Counted from the stretch's first letter, positions 27,203 through 37,541 are shown. The stretch: DNA of 64,000 nt from Gammaproteobacteria bacterium (GCA_029884455.1 JAOUHU010000002.1:1-64000); one strand, 5' to 3'. Notes: generated by a model from the letters alone, not told the origin. Translations and numbers: made by a program.

Positions 27203-28270
27203 ATGAAGCAATTCCGCCCGCTGACGGTCGACAAAATCCAGCAAGAGACGCGTGACTCGGTGCGCATAGCTTTTGTCGTGCCGGCAGAATTGCAGTCCGA
27301 GTACAGCTTCCTTCCCGGACAGCACCTGCCAATACAAGTTGAACTTGACGGCAGCAAACTGCGCCGTACTTACAGCATCTGTTCCGCCATGGGGGAGCCA
27401 CCGGAAATCGGTGTACGCATTCAGCCGGGCGGGAAATTCTCGACGTTCGCGGCTGCAAGACTTGCTGTTGGCGATCGCATCGAAGCGATGCCGCCGACCG
27501 GGCAATTTGTCCTGTCACTCGACCCCGCCAATGCCAGGGACTATGTCGGTTTTGCGGCCGGCAGCGGTATCACGCCGATCCTGTCGATGATCAAATCGAG
27601 TCTCGCCATTGAGCCCGGCAGCCGATTCATACTTTTCTACGGCAACCGCACGCAGGCAACGACGATGTTCATCGACGATCTGTATGCGCTCAAGAATCAA
27701 TACATGGACAGGCTGCAATTGAATTTCGTGTTTAGCCGCGAGGAACAGGAATTCGAACCCATGGCCGGAAGGCTCGATGGGGATAAGGTACGCGAGTTGT
27801 ACCGTCACTTTGGTGCCGGCCTGCGTGCCACGGACTGCTTTGTCTGTGGCCCCGACACCATGATCAGGGATGTGACCGACGCACTTGTTGACCTCGGTAT
27901 GCCGGCGGAACATGTGCATAGCGAACGCTTTGGTGTGCCACGCAAATCGGCTGCCACGACCGTCACGGTTGCACCGAAGGCGGCCGAGCATGCACAGATC
28001 ACGGTGATTATGGACGGTCACCGGAAGTGTTTCGATATGGAGCGCGATGACGCCAATATTGTCGATGCGGCCGCGGCGCATGGTATCGAGTTGCCCTACT
28101 CGTGCAAGGGTGGAGTCTGCGCCACCTGCCGCTGCCATGTTCAAGTTGGTGCGGTGACGATGGCAGCCAATTACGGTCTCGAAGCCTGGGAAGTAGAGCA
28201 GGGTTTTGTGCTCGCCTGCCAGTCACGACCGGTCAGTGAGTCGGTCGTGCTCGACTACGACAAAGTTTAG
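27203..28270 (+). CDS. paaE: Phenylacetyl-CoA 1,2-epoxidase reductase subunit
   Basis: This 355-residue reductase has an FAD domain (RRTYSICSAM), an NAD(P)H domain (GFAAGSGITPILSMIK, CGPDTMIRDV) and a C-terminal plant-type ferredoxin domain (SCKGGVCATCRCHV). It supplies electrons from NADPH to the di-iron PaaA. Its ATG directly follows the paaD stop. The gene ends four bases into the convergent hexR 3' end. The remaining paa genes (paaF, G, H, J, K) are not in this window and must be elsewhere if the pathway is complete. Confidence 0.93.
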   Translation: MKQFRPLTVDKIQQETRDSVRIAFVVPAELQSEYSFLPGQHLPIQVELDGSKLRRTYSICSAMGEPPEIGVRIQPGGKFSTFAAARLAVGDRIEAMPPTGQFVLSLDPANARDYVGFAAGSGITPILSMIKSSLAIEPGSRFILFYGNRTQATTMFIDDLYALKNQYMDRLQLNFVFSREEQEFEPMAGRLDGDKVRELYRHFGAGLRATDCFVCGPDTMIRDVTDALVDLGMPAEHVHSERFGVPRKSAATTVTVAPKAAEHAQITVIMDGHRKCFDMERDDANIVDAAAAHGIELPYSCKGGVCATCRCHVQVGAVTMAANYGLEAWEVEQGFVLACQSRPVSESVVLDYDKV

Positions 28271-29088
28271 ACGGCCAACGCATCCTTGCAGCGCCGCAGG
28301 TTGTCCACCGCCTTATCGCCGAGCCTGATCGCCAGCGATACCTGCAACGCATCCAGCAGCGCCAGGTGCGCAAGCCGCGAACTCATCGGTGTGTATACGT
28401 TTGCATCCGGCTGTGCGCGGCAGGCGAACAGTATATCGACCGCTGCGGCCAGGGTAGAGTCGGGGTCGGTCAGCGCTATCACAACAGCGCCGTTGTTTCT
28501 CGCCACCCCTGCCGCGCGAGACAATTCTACAGCGCCGCCGGTCTGCGACGCGATTATCAATACGCTGCGCGCGGTCGTGATCGCTGCATACTGCAGAATC
28601 GTCGGCGTGTCGACCAGTGCAGTGCAAGGCAGGCCGAGGCGAAAAAATTTCTGGCAGGCATCGCTTGCCACATGACCCGAGGCACCGAGACCGACGAACG
28701 CAATCTGGCGAGCATCCCGCATCGCTTCGACAGCAGCATCGAACGGCATCGACGAGAGCTGCGCGCGTATGTCGATCAGTGTCCGGATCGAGGCATCGAG
28801 GACTTTGGACGTGGCATCGGATGCGGTGTCGTTCGCGTTGACGTCACGGTGAATATTGCTCACCGGCTGGCTGAGCGCTTCTGTGAGTCGGCGTGTGAAT
28901 TCACGAAAGCCGGTTACGCCGATGCGGCGGCAAAACCGAATCACGGTCGGTTGACTGGTGCCGCAGGCCATCGCGAGCTCGGCGAGCGTGCCGCTGGCTG
29001 CCTGGCGGGGATGGCTCAATACCCAGCGCGCCACGCGCTGCTCGGCACGGCTCAGGCTCCCGGAATGACGCTCGATTTGCCCTAACAT
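28267..29088 (-). CDS. hexR: RpiR-family regulator of glucose metabolism, HexR-like
   Basis: This is a 273-residue RpiR-type repressor. It has an N-terminal helix-turn-helix (TSQPTVIRFCRRIGVTGFREF) and a C-terminal SIS sugar-phosphate domain (IAFVGLGASGHVASDA, SQTGGAVELSRAAGVARNNGAVVIALTD), ending DNLRRCKDAL like HexR. HexR represses zwf-edd-eda genes and is released by KDPG. It is divergent from zwf-pgl-edd. I chose ATG 29088; an ATG five codons upstream is also possible. A palindrome resembling the HexR operator begins exactly at this start codon, which suggests self-control. Confidence 0.88.
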   Translation of the reverse strand: MLGQIERHSGSLSRAEQRVARWVLSHPRQAASGTLAELAMACGTSQPTVIRFCRRIGVTGFREFTRRLTEALSQPVSNIHRDVNANDTASDATSKVLDASIRTLIDIRAQLSSMPFDAAVEAMRDARQIAFVGLGASGHVASDACQKFFRLGLPCTALVDTPTILQYAAITTARSVLIIASQTGGAVELSRAAGVARNNGAVVIALTDPDSTLAAAVDILFACRAQPDANVYTPMSSRLAHLALLDALQVSLAIRLGDKAVDNLRRCKDALAV

Positions 29089-29102
29089 GTAGTAAAAATA
29101 CA
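29088..29102. promoter_or_regulatory. HexR operator-like palindrome 1
   Basis: TGTAGTAAAAATACA is close to the known HexR pseudo-palindrome TGTARTNNNAYTACA (consensus from memory). It overlaps the first base of the hexR start codon and faces zwf on the other side. Binding here would block hexR transcription or early elongation. Confidence 0.6.
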
Positions 29103-29149
29103 TAAAGATCAGCGATAATTCTACAAAAATTGGCATTTTTCTGCACAGA

Positions 29150-29164
29150 AGTAGTAAAATTCCG
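29150..29164. promoter_or_regulatory. HexR operator-like palindrome 2
   Basis: AGTAGTAAAATTCCG keeps the GTAGTAAAATT core of HexR sites but has a poor right half (CCGTA instead of ACA). It lies 18 bases before the zwf ATG, where a repressor would block initiation. The two sites are 62 bases apart, allowing cooperative control of both divergent promoters. Confidence 0.42.
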
Positions 29165-29182
29165 TAAATTTCAGGAATTACC

Positions 29183-30655
29183 ATGGCCCAGCTCATACCG
29201 GTCGAGGTCTTCGACCTGATTATCTTCGGCGGCACCGGCGATCTCGCGATGCGCAAACTTCTGCCGGCGCTGTACCATCGCGACCGCGACGGCCAGGTCG
29301 TTGGCGACAGCCGCATCATCGCAATCGGCCGCAGTGCTTTGAGCCGTGATGCCTACCTGCAGGATGTCGAGAAATCAGTGCGGGCTACGCTGGTCGACGG
29401 CGAGCTTGGCGCCGCACAGTGGGCCGCGTTCAGCCAGCGGATTCATTACGTGCAGCTTGACGCAGTCGCGCACCAGCATTGGGGCGAACTCGTGGAGCTG
29501 TTGCGCGGCCGCGAGCAGCTTACGCGCGCCGCGTATCTCGCCACCGCGCCCGGCCTGTTTGGCCCGATTGCGAAAGGCCTGCACAGCAATGGGCTGGTCA
29601 CCGCTAACAGTCGCATCGTGCTGGAGAAGCCGCTCGGGCAGGATCTCGCGTCCGCCTCCGAAATCAACAACCAGGTCGGTGCGTGTTTCGCGGAAAACCA
29701 GATCTATCGCATCGATCACTATCTCGGTAAAGAGACGGTGCAAAACCTGTTAGCGCTGCGGTTTGCGAACTCGTTGTTCGAGCCGTTGTGGCGACGCGGT
29801 GCCATCGACCATGTGCAGATCACGGTTGCCGAAGAACTGGGTGTCGGCGGGCGCATCGAATTTTACGACAAGGTTGGCGCGTTGCGTGACATGGTACAAA
29901 ACCACCTGCTGCAGCTGGTATGCCTGACCGCAATGGAACCGCCGTCAAGCCTGCATCATGATGCGGTACGCGACGAGAAAATCAAGGTACTGCGCGCATT
30001 GCGTCCCATCAATGCCGAGACCGTCGGCAAGTACACCGTGCGTGGCCGCTATGGCGCGGGCGCCGTGGATGGTGTGACCGTGCCGTCCTATAGCGATGAA
30101 CTCGGCGGCGCGAACAGCGACACTGAGACTTTTGTCGCACTCAAGCTGGAAATCGACAACTGGCGCTGGTCGAATGTGCCGTTTTACCTGCGCACTGGCA
30201 AGCGGCTCAAGAGCAAGCAGTCCGAAATCGTCGTGCAATTCCAGGATGTGCCGCACTCGATATTTCCGGAGCAGCAATTCAATGTGAAGGCAAACCGGCT
30301 GACGATCCGTCTGCAGCCGGATGAAGGCGTCAAATTGTCACTCATGGCCAAGGAACCTGGCCCCGGCGGATTCGAACTGCGCTCGGTGTCGCTGGACCTG
30401 AGCTTTGAGGAGACCTTCGGTCTGCGTTATCCAGACGCCTATGAGCGACTGTTAATGGAAGTCTTGCGCGGCAACCCGGCACTGTTCATGCGCCGTGATG
30501 AAGTCGACGCAGCTTGGGAATTTGTCGACGGCATCATCGCAGGCTGGGCCAGGTCAAGGCAAAAAGTCGAGTCTTATGTCGCCGGGTCCTGGGGACCGAG
30601 TGCCGCGTCACTGCTGCTGGATCGGGACGGGCGCGCCTGGCACGCCAATGACTGA
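29183..30655 (+). CDS. zwf: Glucose-6-phosphate 1-dehydrogenase
   Basis: This 490-residue enzyme oxidises glucose-6-phosphate to 6-phosphogluconolactone with NAD(P)+. The cofactor loop is FGGTGDLAMRKLLPALY near the N-terminus, and the substrate signature is YRIDHYLGKETVQNLLALRFAN shortened here to RIDHYLGKETVQN. The C-terminal QLQPDEGVKLSL-type strand is present as RLQPDEGVKLSLMAKEPG. It heads the operon zwf-pgl-edd. Its stop lies 8 bases inside pgl. The HexR-like sites upstream imply induction by KDPG-forming substrates. Confidence 0.95.
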   Translation: MAQLIPVEVFDLIIFGGTGDLAMRKLLPALYHRDRDGQVVGDSRIIAIGRSALSRDAYLQDVEKSVRATLVDGELGAAQWAAFSQRIHYVQLDAVAHQHWGELVELLRGREQLTRAAYLATAPGLFGPIAKGLHSNGLVTANSRIVLEKPLGQDLASASEINNQVGACFAENQIYRIDHYLGKETVQNLLALRFANSLFEPLWRRGAIDHVQITVAEELGVGGRIEFYDKVGALRDMVQNHLLQLVCLTAMEPPSSLHHDAVRDEKIKVLRALRPINAETVGKYTVRGRYGAGAVDGVTVPSYSDELGGANSDTETFVALKLEIDNWRWSNVPFYLRTGKRLKSKQSEIVVQFQDVPHSIFPEQQFNVKANRLTIRLQPDEGVKLSLMAKEPGPGGFELRSVSLDLSFEETFGLRYPDAYERLLMEVLRGNPALFMRRDEVDAAWEFVDGIIAGWARSRQKVESYVAGSWGPSAASLLLDRDGRAWHAND

Positions 30656-31346
30656 TCACATTGTTGAACACTTTTTCGATTCGCGGGAAGTGGCATCGAG
30701 TGCTGCTGCGCAGCACATTGTGGCGCTGCTGCGTAAACGGCTGGCCGTACAGGCCGCGACCTCGCTGGTGGTGACCGGCGGCAGCAGTCCGGCGGATTGT
30801 TATGCGGAACTCGCTGCAACCGCGATTGACTGGTCGCGCGTGCACGTCGTGCTGAGCGATGAACGATGGGTACCGCCGCAGCACACGGACAGCAATGAAA
30901 GACTGTTGCGTGAAACCTTGCTGCGCAAGCGCGCCGCTGCCGCCGAATTGCTTCCAGTCTTCAACGCAACGGATACGCCTGGCGAACGCTGCGCAGCCTT
31001 GAACCGGATAATGCCGGGTTTGCCGTTACCATTCAGCTGCACCTTGCTCGGCATGGGTGATGACGGTCATTTTGCTTCGCTGTTCCCGGACGCGGCGAAT
31101 CTTGCAGCGGGCCTCGACCCCAACAATTCGGAGTGGTGCATCCCGGTCACGACCGCGGCAAGTGAGCACCTGCGCATCAGCATGACGCTGTCGGCTTTGT
31201 TGCGCAGTGAGCAGATCCTGCTGCTGTTTTTTGGCGCGACCAAACGCGATGTTTACGAACAGGCGAAAGCCGCGGTGCCAATCTACCCGGTAACCAGCCT
31301 GTTATCCCGAGCGCAGGTGCCCGTGCATCTGTTCTGGGCCGCCTGA
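30648..31346 (+). CDS. pgl: 6-phosphogluconolactonase
   Basis: This 232-residue lactonase of the DevB/SOL type has [36 protein letters not shown] and the [15 protein letters not shown] motif containing the catalytic histidine region. It hydrolyses 6-phosphogluconolactone to 6-phosphogluconate. The open frame begins earlier, inside zwf, but homology starts at ATG 30648, which overlaps the zwf 3' end by 8 bases. Confidence 0.92.
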   Translation: MTDHIVEHFFDSREVASSAAAQHIVALLRKRLAVQAATSLVVTGGSSPADCYAELAATAIDWSRVHVVLSDERWVPPQHTDSNERLLRETLLRKRAAAAELLPVFNATDTPGERCAALNRIMPGLPLPFSCTLLGMGDDGHFASLFPDAANLAAGLDPNNSEWCIPVTTAASEHLRISMTLSALLRSEQILLLFFGATKRDVYEQAKAAVPIYPVTSLLSRAQVPVHLFWAA

Positions 31347-31383
31347 TGACAGCAGCGATCAGAAAATCCGGAGACACAATGCA

Positions 31384-33213
31384 ATGAATACAGTGATCGA
31401 GCGCGTTACGCAGCGCATACGGCAGCGCAGCAAGCTGACTCGGAGCCGCTACCTTGCTCGCGTCAACGCTTCCGCCAGCGATGGTCCAGCGCGCAAGTCC
31501 TTGACTTGCGGCAATCTGGCACATGCGACGGCGGCCAGTCGAAAACGCGACAAGGCGAGGCTGGCCGCCAGCACGCGGGCGAATATCGGCATCGTAACCG
31601 CCTACAACGACATGCTGAGCGCGCATCAACCGTTCGAACAATATCCGGCGCTGATCAAGAAAGCGGCGGCGGAGCACGGGGCCGTGGCGCAGGTTGCGGG
31701 TGGCGTTCCGGCCATGTGCGATGGCGTAACCCAGGGACAGGACGGCATGGATCTGTCGCTATTCAGTCGCGACGTGATCGCGATGTCCACGGCGATAGCG
31801 TTGTCGCATAACATGTTTGACGCGGCGGCTTGCCTGGGTGTGTGCGACAAGATCGTTCCTGGTCTGCTGATCGGCGCGCTGTCGTTTGGCCACCTGCCGG
31901 TAGTGTTTATACCGGCAGGCCCAATGGTGTCTGGATTGCCCAACAAGGAAAAAGCGCGCATCCGCGAGGAGTACGCCGCCGGCAAGATTGGCCGCGACGA
32001 ATTGCTCGAGGCCGAGTCGGCGTCTTATCACTCTCCAGGCACCTGCACATTTTATGGCACCGCCAACAGCAACCAGATGCTGATGGAGTTCATGGGTTTG
32101 CAATTGCCAGGCGGATCTTTCGTCAATCCGGGTACCGAGCTGCGCGCCCAGCTTACAGCCGAAGCGGTGCGAGTCATTCTTGGTAACACGGATCTCGGTG
32201 AAAATTACCTGCCGATCGCACACATCGTCGATGAGAAGGCGATCGTCAATGCCATTGTGGGCCTGCTCGCAACCGGAGGATCTACCAATCACACGCTGCA
32301 CCTGGTCGCGATTGCAGCCGCCGCCGGCATCTGCATCGACTGGAATGATTTCGACGAGTTATCCGCGGCGGTACCGTTACTGGCGCAGGTATATCCAAAT
32401 GGCATGGCGGATGTGAATCATTTTCACGCCGCCGGAGGTCTTGGCTTCCTGATTGGCGAACTGCTTGACGCCGGTTATTTGCACGAGGACGTCAATACGA
32501 TTCTCGGTGCGGGCCTGCGTCGTTATTGCCAGGAACCGACACTGGCGAACGGGCGAATCGGCTGGCAGCCTGCAGTCACAAAGTCACTTAACGAAGAGGT
32601 TGTACGCCCGGTCGCGCGACCGTTCGACAGCGAGGGTGGTTTGCGGGTCGTCGCCGGTAACCTCGGCCGGGCGATCGTGAAGGTTTCTGCGGTAGAGGAA
32701 AGGTACCGCCGCATCAGCGCACCGGCACGGGTATTTGCATCGCAGTCGGCGTTTACCGAGGCTTTCAACGAAGGCGAATTGGAACGGGATTTCGTCGCGG
32801 TGCTGCCATGGCAGGGCGCCAGTGCCAATGGCATGCCCGAGTTGCACAAACTTACTCCTTATCTGGGCGTGTTGCAGAATCGTGGTTTCAAGGTGGCACT
32901 GCTGACCGATGGCCGCATGTCCGGTGCCTCAGGCAAGGTGCTTGCGGCAATCCAGGTGTCGCCAGAGGCAAAATGTGGTGGTGTCATTGGCAAGATTCGT
33001 GACGGCGACCGCATCGACATCGATGCAGCGAGCGGAACGATGTCGGTTACGTCGGGTGACGATCCGCTGCAGCGCGTTGTAGCAGGTGTTGAGCGATCGG
33101 CCGACCATACCGGCATGGGTCGCGAGCTGTTCGCGTTGTTTCGCGGTGCGGTGAGCGGCGCCGAGGCCGGGGCGTCGGTGCTGGTCGGGCAATTTGGCGC
33201 GTATTCGAAATGA
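31384..33213 (+). CDS. edd: 6-phosphogluconate dehydratase
   Basis: This 609-residue IlvD/Edd-family dehydratase converts 6-phosphogluconate to KDPG. Iron-sulfur ligand cysteines are in [28 protein letters not shown], and [13 protein letters not shown]. The C-terminal [18 protein letters not shown] block is conserved. It follows zwf and pgl on one transcript, giving the upper Entner-Doudoroff pathway; eda (KDPG aldolase) is not seen in the window. Confidence 0.94.
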   Translation: MNTVIERVTQRIRQRSKLTRSRYLARVNASASDGPARKSLTCGNLAHATAASRKRDKARLAASTRANIGIVTAYNDMLSAHQPFEQYPALIKKAAAEHGAVAQVAGGVPAMCDGVTQGQDGMDLSLFSRDVIAMSTAIALSHNMFDAAACLGVCDKIVPGLLIGALSFGHLPVVFIPAGPMVSGLPNKEKARIREEYAAGKIGRDELLEAESASYHSPGTCTFYGTANSNQMLMEFMGLQLPGGSFVNPGTELRAQLTAEAVRVILGNTDLGENYLPIAHIVDEKAIVNAIVGLLATGGSTNHTLHLVAIAAAAGICIDWNDFDELSAAVPLLAQVYPNGMADVNHFHAAGGLGFLIGELLDAGYLHEDVNTILGAGLRRYCQEPTLANGRIGWQPAVTKSLNEEVVRPVARPFDSEGGLRVVAGNLGRAIVKVSAVEERYRRISAPARVFASQSAFTEAFNEGELERDFVAVLPWQGASANGMPELHKLTPYLGVLQNRGFKVALLTDGRMSGASGKVLAAIQVSPEAKCGGVIGKIRDGDRIDIDAASGTMSVTSGDDPLQRVVAGVERSADHTGMGRELFALFRGAVSGAEAGASVLVGQFGAYSK

Positions 33214-33278
33214 TCGATACCGGACTAGCGATATCATCGCGGGTAGCTATGGTCGTACCCCTTGAAAAAGCTGCCCCG

Positions 33279-33800
33279 ATGAGCAAGCAACGGCAAAACT
33301 CGTTTAGTTACGAGGACTTGATGGAATGCGCCCTGGGCAAGCTGTTCGGCCCGAGCAACGGCAAGTTGCCCAAGCCACCCATGCTAATGACCGACCGGAT
33401 TCCGCTGATCACGGACATTGGCGGCAAATTCGACAAGGGCGAAATCAGGGCCGAACTCGATATCAATCCCGGATTATGGTTTTTTGACTGCCATTTTGAA
33501 GGTGACCCGGTAATGCCAGGTTGCCTCGGCCTCGATGCGATGTGGCAACTGGTCGGATTTTACCTGGTCTGGCTGGGTCTCGAGGGCCGCGGTCGCGCGC
33601 TTGGTGTCGGTAATGTGAAATTCACCGGGCAGGTCCTGCCGACGGCAAAGCTGGTCACGTTCCAGATCGATATCAAGCGCATCATTACGCGCAAGCTGAA
33701 CATGGCTATTGCGGATGGCAGCATGAGCGTCGACGGTCGCGAGATTTACACGGCCGAAGATCTGCGCGTTGGTCTCTTTACATCCACCGAAAACTTTTAG
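33279..33800 (+). CDS. fabA: 3-hydroxydecanoyl-ACP dehydratase/isomerase
   Basis: This 173-residue enzyme matches FabA in length and motifs. The catalytic histidine is in [14 protein letters not shown] and the aspartate in [17 protein letters not shown]. FabA dehydrates 3-hydroxydecanoyl-ACP and isomerises the trans-2 to cis-3 decenoyl-ACP, starting unsaturated fatty acid synthesis. I chose ATG 33279 ([11 protein letters not shown]); the frame is open for 23 more codons into the edd end without homology. fabB follows nine bases after its stop. Confidence 0.95.
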   Translation: MSKQRQNSFSYEDLMECALGKLFGPSNGKLPKPPMLMTDRIPLITDIGGKFDKGEIRAELDINPGLWFFDCHFEGDPVMPGCLGLDAMWQLVGFYLVWLGLEGRGRALGVGNVKFTGQVLPTAKLVTFQIDIKRIITRKLNMAIADGSMSVDGREIYTAEDLRVGLFTSTENF

Positions 33801-33809
33801 GATCTGAGC

Positions 33810-35021
33810 ATGCGACGTGTCGTCGTCACGGGTCTCGGTGCAATTTCCTGCATCGGCAATAATCAGCAGGAAATTCTTGACTCGCTAAGGAATGGGCGCT
33901 CAGGAATAGTGTTTAACGAATCCTTCGCCGAGATGGGCCTGCGCAGCCACGTGTCCGGAACCTGTAATATCGACCCGGCAGAACATATCGATCGCAAGAT
34001 ATTTCGATTCATGGGTGACGCAGCCGCGTACGCCTACCTGTCGATGCAGCAGGCCGTCGCCGACGCCGGTCTTGAAGAAAGCGACATTTCGAATGTGCGC
34101 ACCGGCCTTATCGCGTCATCGGGTGGCGCCTCGGCGCGGGAAATTGTCCGCGCCGCCGACGTGTTGCGCGATCGCGGCGTGCGCAAGATCGGACCGTACT
34201 CGGTAACCAAGACCATGAGCAGCTCGATTTCCGCGTGCCTTGCGACACCGTTTAAGGTCAAGGGTGTGAATTATTCGCTGACTTCGGCCTGTGCGACCAG
34301 TGCGCATTGTATCGGCGTCGGTGCCGAGCTGATTCAGTTTGGTAAACAGGACATTATTTTTGCCGGCGGTGGCGAAGAGCTGGACTGGTCGCTTGCCTGC
34401 CTGTTCGATGCAATGGGCGCGCTGTCTTCCAGTTACAACGATGCGCCGGCGACCGCGTCACGGCCGTACGATGCAACCCGGGATGGCTTTGTCATCGCCG
34501 GTGGCGGCGGTATCGTGGTGCTGGAAGAACTTGAGCACGCCAGGGCGCGCGGCGCGAAGATTTACGCCGAACTCGTCGGCTTCGGTTCGACTTCGGATGG
34601 CTATGACATGGTCGCGCCGTCGGGCGAGGGCGCGCAACGATGCATGCAAATGGCGAAGGCGACGGTCGACGCTCCGATTGATTACATCAATACGCATGGC
34701 ACCAGCACACCCGTGGGTGATGTCAAGGAACTCGAAGGCATGCGTGCGGTGTTTGGCGACAAGGTGCCGCGCTTCGGTTCATCCAAGTCCCTGTGTGGAC
34801 ATTCGCTGGGCGCGACCGGTGTTCAGGAAGCTATACATTGTCTGCTCATGCTCGAACACGACTTTATTGCACCATCGATTAACGTAAACGAGCCGGATCC
34901 TGCCGTGGACGGCATGCCGCTAGTAACTGAACTGATCGAGCAAGCCGGCATTCGAACGGCGATGAGCAACAGTTTCGGCTTCGGTGGGACCAACGGCACG
35001 CTCGTATTTCAGAAAAACTGA
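33810..35021 (+). CDS. fabB: Beta-ketoacyl-ACP synthase I
   Basis: This 403-residue condensing enzyme has the FabB triad: Cys in [12 protein letters not shown], His in [11 protein letters not shown] and His in [11 protein letters not shown]. It elongates cis-3-decenoyl-ACP and is the partner of FabA in anaerobic unsaturated fatty acid synthesis. The fabA-fabB pair is the normal gammaproteobacterial arrangement and is among the stronger taxonomic hints here. Confidence 0.95.
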   Translation: MRRVVVTGLGAISCIGNNQQEILDSLRNGRSGIVFNESFAEMGLRSHVSGTCNIDPAEHIDRKIFRFMGDAAAYAYLSMQQAVADAGLEESDISNVRTGLIASSGGASAREIVRAADVLRDRGVRKIGPYSVTKTMSSSISACLATPFKVKGVNYSLTSACATSAHCIGVGAELIQFGKQDIIFAGGGEELDWSLACLFDAMGALSSSYNDAPATASRPYDATRDGFVIAGGGGIVVLEELEHARARGAKIYAELVGFGSTSDGYDMVAPSGEGAQRCMQMAKATVDAPIDYINTHGTSTPVGDVKELEGMRAVFGDKVPRFGSSKSLCGHSLGATGVQEAIHCLLMLEHDFIAPSINVNEPDPAVDGMPLVTELIEQAGIRTAMSNSFGFGGTNGTLVFQKN

Positions 35022-35042
35022 GTGGCGGGCATAATGCCCGGC

Positions 35043-35897
35043 ATGAAAATCGAGACGATCAGCAGCACGCTGTGCTTTGGTGGCAAGATGGGTTTCTATA
35101 GCCACCGTTCCCGGGTCAATGACTGCACCATGCGTTTCGCGGTGTTCGAGCCGCCTGCGGCCAGGCACGGCCCGGTACCGGTACTCACCTTTCTTTCCGG
35201 GCTGACTTGTACCGAGGAGAATTTCATGGTGAAGGGCGGCGCCCAGCGTGTGGCGGCCGAGCTTGGCATCATGCTGGTGTCACCCGACACCAGCCCGCGC
35301 GGTGAGGGCGTTGCAGACGATCCGGACGGAGCGTACGACTTCGGACTTGCGGCCGGCTTTTACCTCAACGCGACCCGGCCGCCCTGGTCGCAGCATTACC
35401 AGATGTACGACTATGTGACGACGGAGTTGCAGCAGGTCGTGTTCCGGAATTTTCCCGGCGATGCGGAACGGCATGGACTTACCGGCCACTCCATGGGCGG
35501 GCACGGCGCACTCACAATCGGCCTGCGCAATCCGGACATTTTCAATTCAGTATCTGCATTTGCACCCATTTGCACGACTCTGCACAGCCCGTGGGGACAA
35601 AAGGCACTGACGCATTACCTCGGTGAAGACCGGTCAGCCTGGCTGCCATACGATGCCGCGGAAGTGGCGCGTAATGTTGTCGACGGGGCGCTGCGCAGCA
35701 AAATCCTCGTCGACCAGGGCCTCGACGATATCTGGCTGTCAGAACAACTCAGACCGGAACTGCTCGAGGCGGCCTGTGAAGAGAGCGGTCTGCAGCTCGA
35801 GGTTCGGCGACACGCCGGCTACGACCACGGTTATTATTTCATCTCGACATTTATCGAGGATCATTTGCGCTACCACGCCGAATTGCTCGGCGTCTGA
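35043..35897 (+). CDS. S-formylglutathione hydrolase
   Basis: This esterase-D type alpha/beta hydrolase has about 284 residues. The nucleophile serine is in TGHSMGGHGALT, the acid in DQGLDDIWL, and the histidine in HAGYDHGYYFI. The FLSGLTCTEENFMVKGGAQR block is characteristic of FrmB/YeiG/FghA enzymes, which hydrolyse S-formylglutathione in formaldehyde detoxification. A glutathione-dependent formaldehyde dehydrogenase is not adjacent. I chose ATG 35043; the GTG at 35022 immediately after the fabB stop is an alternative that adds seven residues. Confidence 0.88.
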   Translation: MKIETISSTLCFGGKMGFYSHRSRVNDCTMRFAVFEPPAARHGPVPVLTFLSGLTCTEENFMVKGGAQRVAAELGIMLVSPDTSPRGEGVADDPDGAYDFGLAAGFYLNATRPPWSQHYQMYDYVTTELQQVVFRNFPGDAERHGLTGHSMGGHGALTIGLRNPDIFNSVSAFAPICTTLHSPWGQKALTHYLGEDRSAWLPYDAAEVARNVVDGALRSKILVDQGLDDIWLSEQLRPELLEAACEESGLQLEVRRHAGYDHGYYFISTFIEDHLRYHAELLGV

Positions 35898-35909
35898 CGG
35901 CGCATTGCG

Positions 35910-37541
35910 ATGGAACACTGGATGATGCTTGCGGCGGTGCTGCTGATCGCCGGCTGCATCGCCGGCGTGCTTGCCGGGCTGTTTGGCATCGGTGGTGGCA
36001 TCGTGGTCGTGCCGGTGCTGGAGACGTCGCTCGGCATGGTCGGCGTCGATCCCGCCGTTCGCATGCATGTCGCGGTCGCGACCTCGCTGGCGACGATCGT
36101 TCCGACCTCGATCGCATCCGCGCTCGCGCACCATCGGCGAAATGCCGTGGATATCGAAATTTTCCGGCGCTGGGCGATTTTCGTGTTGCTGGGCTCGTTG
36201 CTTGGTACCTGGATCGCCGCGCAACTTGAAAGCGACACACTGGCGTTGATTTTTGCGACGCTGGCATTTCTCGTCGCCTTGAAGATGATCTTCATGCCGC
36301 ACGCGCGCAACCTAAGCGACACAGTACCACGCGGGTTCTGGGTGCCGGTCATACCGGGTTTTATCGGCTGCGCCTCCAGCATGATGGGTATTGGTGGCGG
36401 CACATTTTCGGTCATGATCCTGACGCTATTCAATCAACCAATTCATCGCGCCGTTGGCACCGCGGCCTTATTTGGACTGGTCATCAGTCTGCCAGGTACC
36501 ATCGGGTTCGTCCTCGCCGGACTGCAGGATGTGCGCCTGCCACCTGCGAGCCTCGGCTATGTCAACCTGCTTGGCCTTGCGCTGATTGCACCGGCGACCG
36601 TGTTGACCGCACCGCTAGGCGCGAAACTCGCGCACCGGTTTTCGGCGCGGCGACTCAGCATCCTGTTTGGTTGTTTCCTGTTGCTGGCGGCGGGCCGGCT
36701 CGCGTTCGCCGCGGAAGAGCTGCAAGCTGATGCGCCGATTAATTGTTTCGATTGTGCCGCGTGGAATGCGCCGCAGGCACCGCTGCATATTTTCGGCAAC
36801 ACCTATTATGTTGGTACGGCAGGCGTTTCTGCCTTGCTGATCGATGCCGGCGCTGAGCTGGTCCTGCTCGACGGCGGCCTGCCGCAATCCGCTGCGCACA
36901 TTGTCGCCAGCATCCGGCAACTCGGTTTCGACCCGAAAGCAATCCGCACCATAGTGTCATCGCACGCGCACTTTGATCACGCCGGTGGCATTGCCGCATT
37001 GCAGCGTCTCTCCGGCGCACGCGTGCTTTCCAGCGAGGCCGGTGTGCTGGCGCTGCGTGCCGGGGACCTGCTGGCAGATGACCCGTTGTTTGCAGAGGGC
37101 TTCGAAAATCGCGCTTTCCCGGCAGTGCCGCAGGCGATCGCGGTTGCCGATGGCGTCGAGCTGGCAATCGGCGATCTTGTCTTGCGCGGCGTTTATACAC
37201 CAGGGCATACGCCGGGCGGCATGAGCTGGCACTGGCGGAGCTGCGAGGGCGCGCGCTGCCTGAATATGGTCTACGCGGACAGTCTTGGCCCGGTCGCCGC
37301 TACTGGCTATCGATTTATCGATGGACTCGGATCCGTGTTGCGAAACAGCATAGCCGCAGTAGCCGAATTCGATTGCGACATCCTTGTCACGACCCACCCG
37401 TTCCAGTTCGACCTGCAGGGCAAGGCGATACGTGGGCGCGAAAGCTTCGTCGATGCGGCGGCTTGTCGGCGGTATGCCGCCGCGGCGCTGCAACAGCTTG
37501 AGCAGCGGTTGTTGACGGAACAGGCGGGCCAGTCACGCTAG
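35910..37541 (+). CDS. Fusion of TauE/SafE permease with subclass B3 metallo-beta-lactamase
   Basis: This single 543-residue frame joins two families. Residues 1 to about 265 are a TauE/SafE (DUF81) permease with paired glycine-rich repeats LAGLFGIGGGIVVVP and SSMMGIGGGTFSVMI and about eight membrane helices. From about residue 270 it is a subclass B3 metallo-beta-lactamase: NCFDCAAWNAP, NTYYVGTAGVSALLI, the zinc motif SHAHFDHAGG (His352, His354, Asp356, His357), PGHTPGGMSW (His433), and THPFQFD (His496). The final permease helix (LFGCFLLLAAGRLAFA followed by AEE) looks like a signal peptide and would place the lactamase in the periplasm. All six B3 zinc ligands are present, so hydrolase activity is plausible, though many environmental B3-like enzymes have other or weak substrates. 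No stop or frameshift separates the parts. Confidence 0.85.
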   Translation: MEHWMMLAAVLLIAGCIAGVLAGLFGIGGGIVVVPVLETSLGMVGVDPAVRMHVAVATSLATIVPTSIASALAHHRRNAVDIEIFRRWAIFVLLGSLLGTWIAAQLESDTLALIFATLAFLVALKMIFMPHARNLSDTVPRGFWVPVIPGFIGCASSMMGIGGGTFSVMILTLFNQPIHRAVGTAALFGLVISLPGTIGFVLAGLQDVRLPPASLGYVNLLGLALIAPATVLTAPLGAKLAHRFSARRLSILFGCFLLLAAGRLAFAAEELQADAPINCFDCAAWNAPQAPLHIFGNTYYVGTAGVSALLIDAGAELVLLDGGLPQSAAHIVASIRQLGFDPKAIRTIVSSHAHFDHAGGIAALQRLSGARVLSSEAGVLALRAGDLLADDPLFAEGFENRAFPAVPQAIAVADGVELAIGDLVLRGVYTPGHTPGGMSWHWRSCEGARCLNMVYADSLGPVAATGYRFIDGLGSVLRNSIAAVAEFDCDILVTTHPFQFDLQGKAIRGRESFVDAAACRRYAAAALQQLEQRLLTEQAGQSR

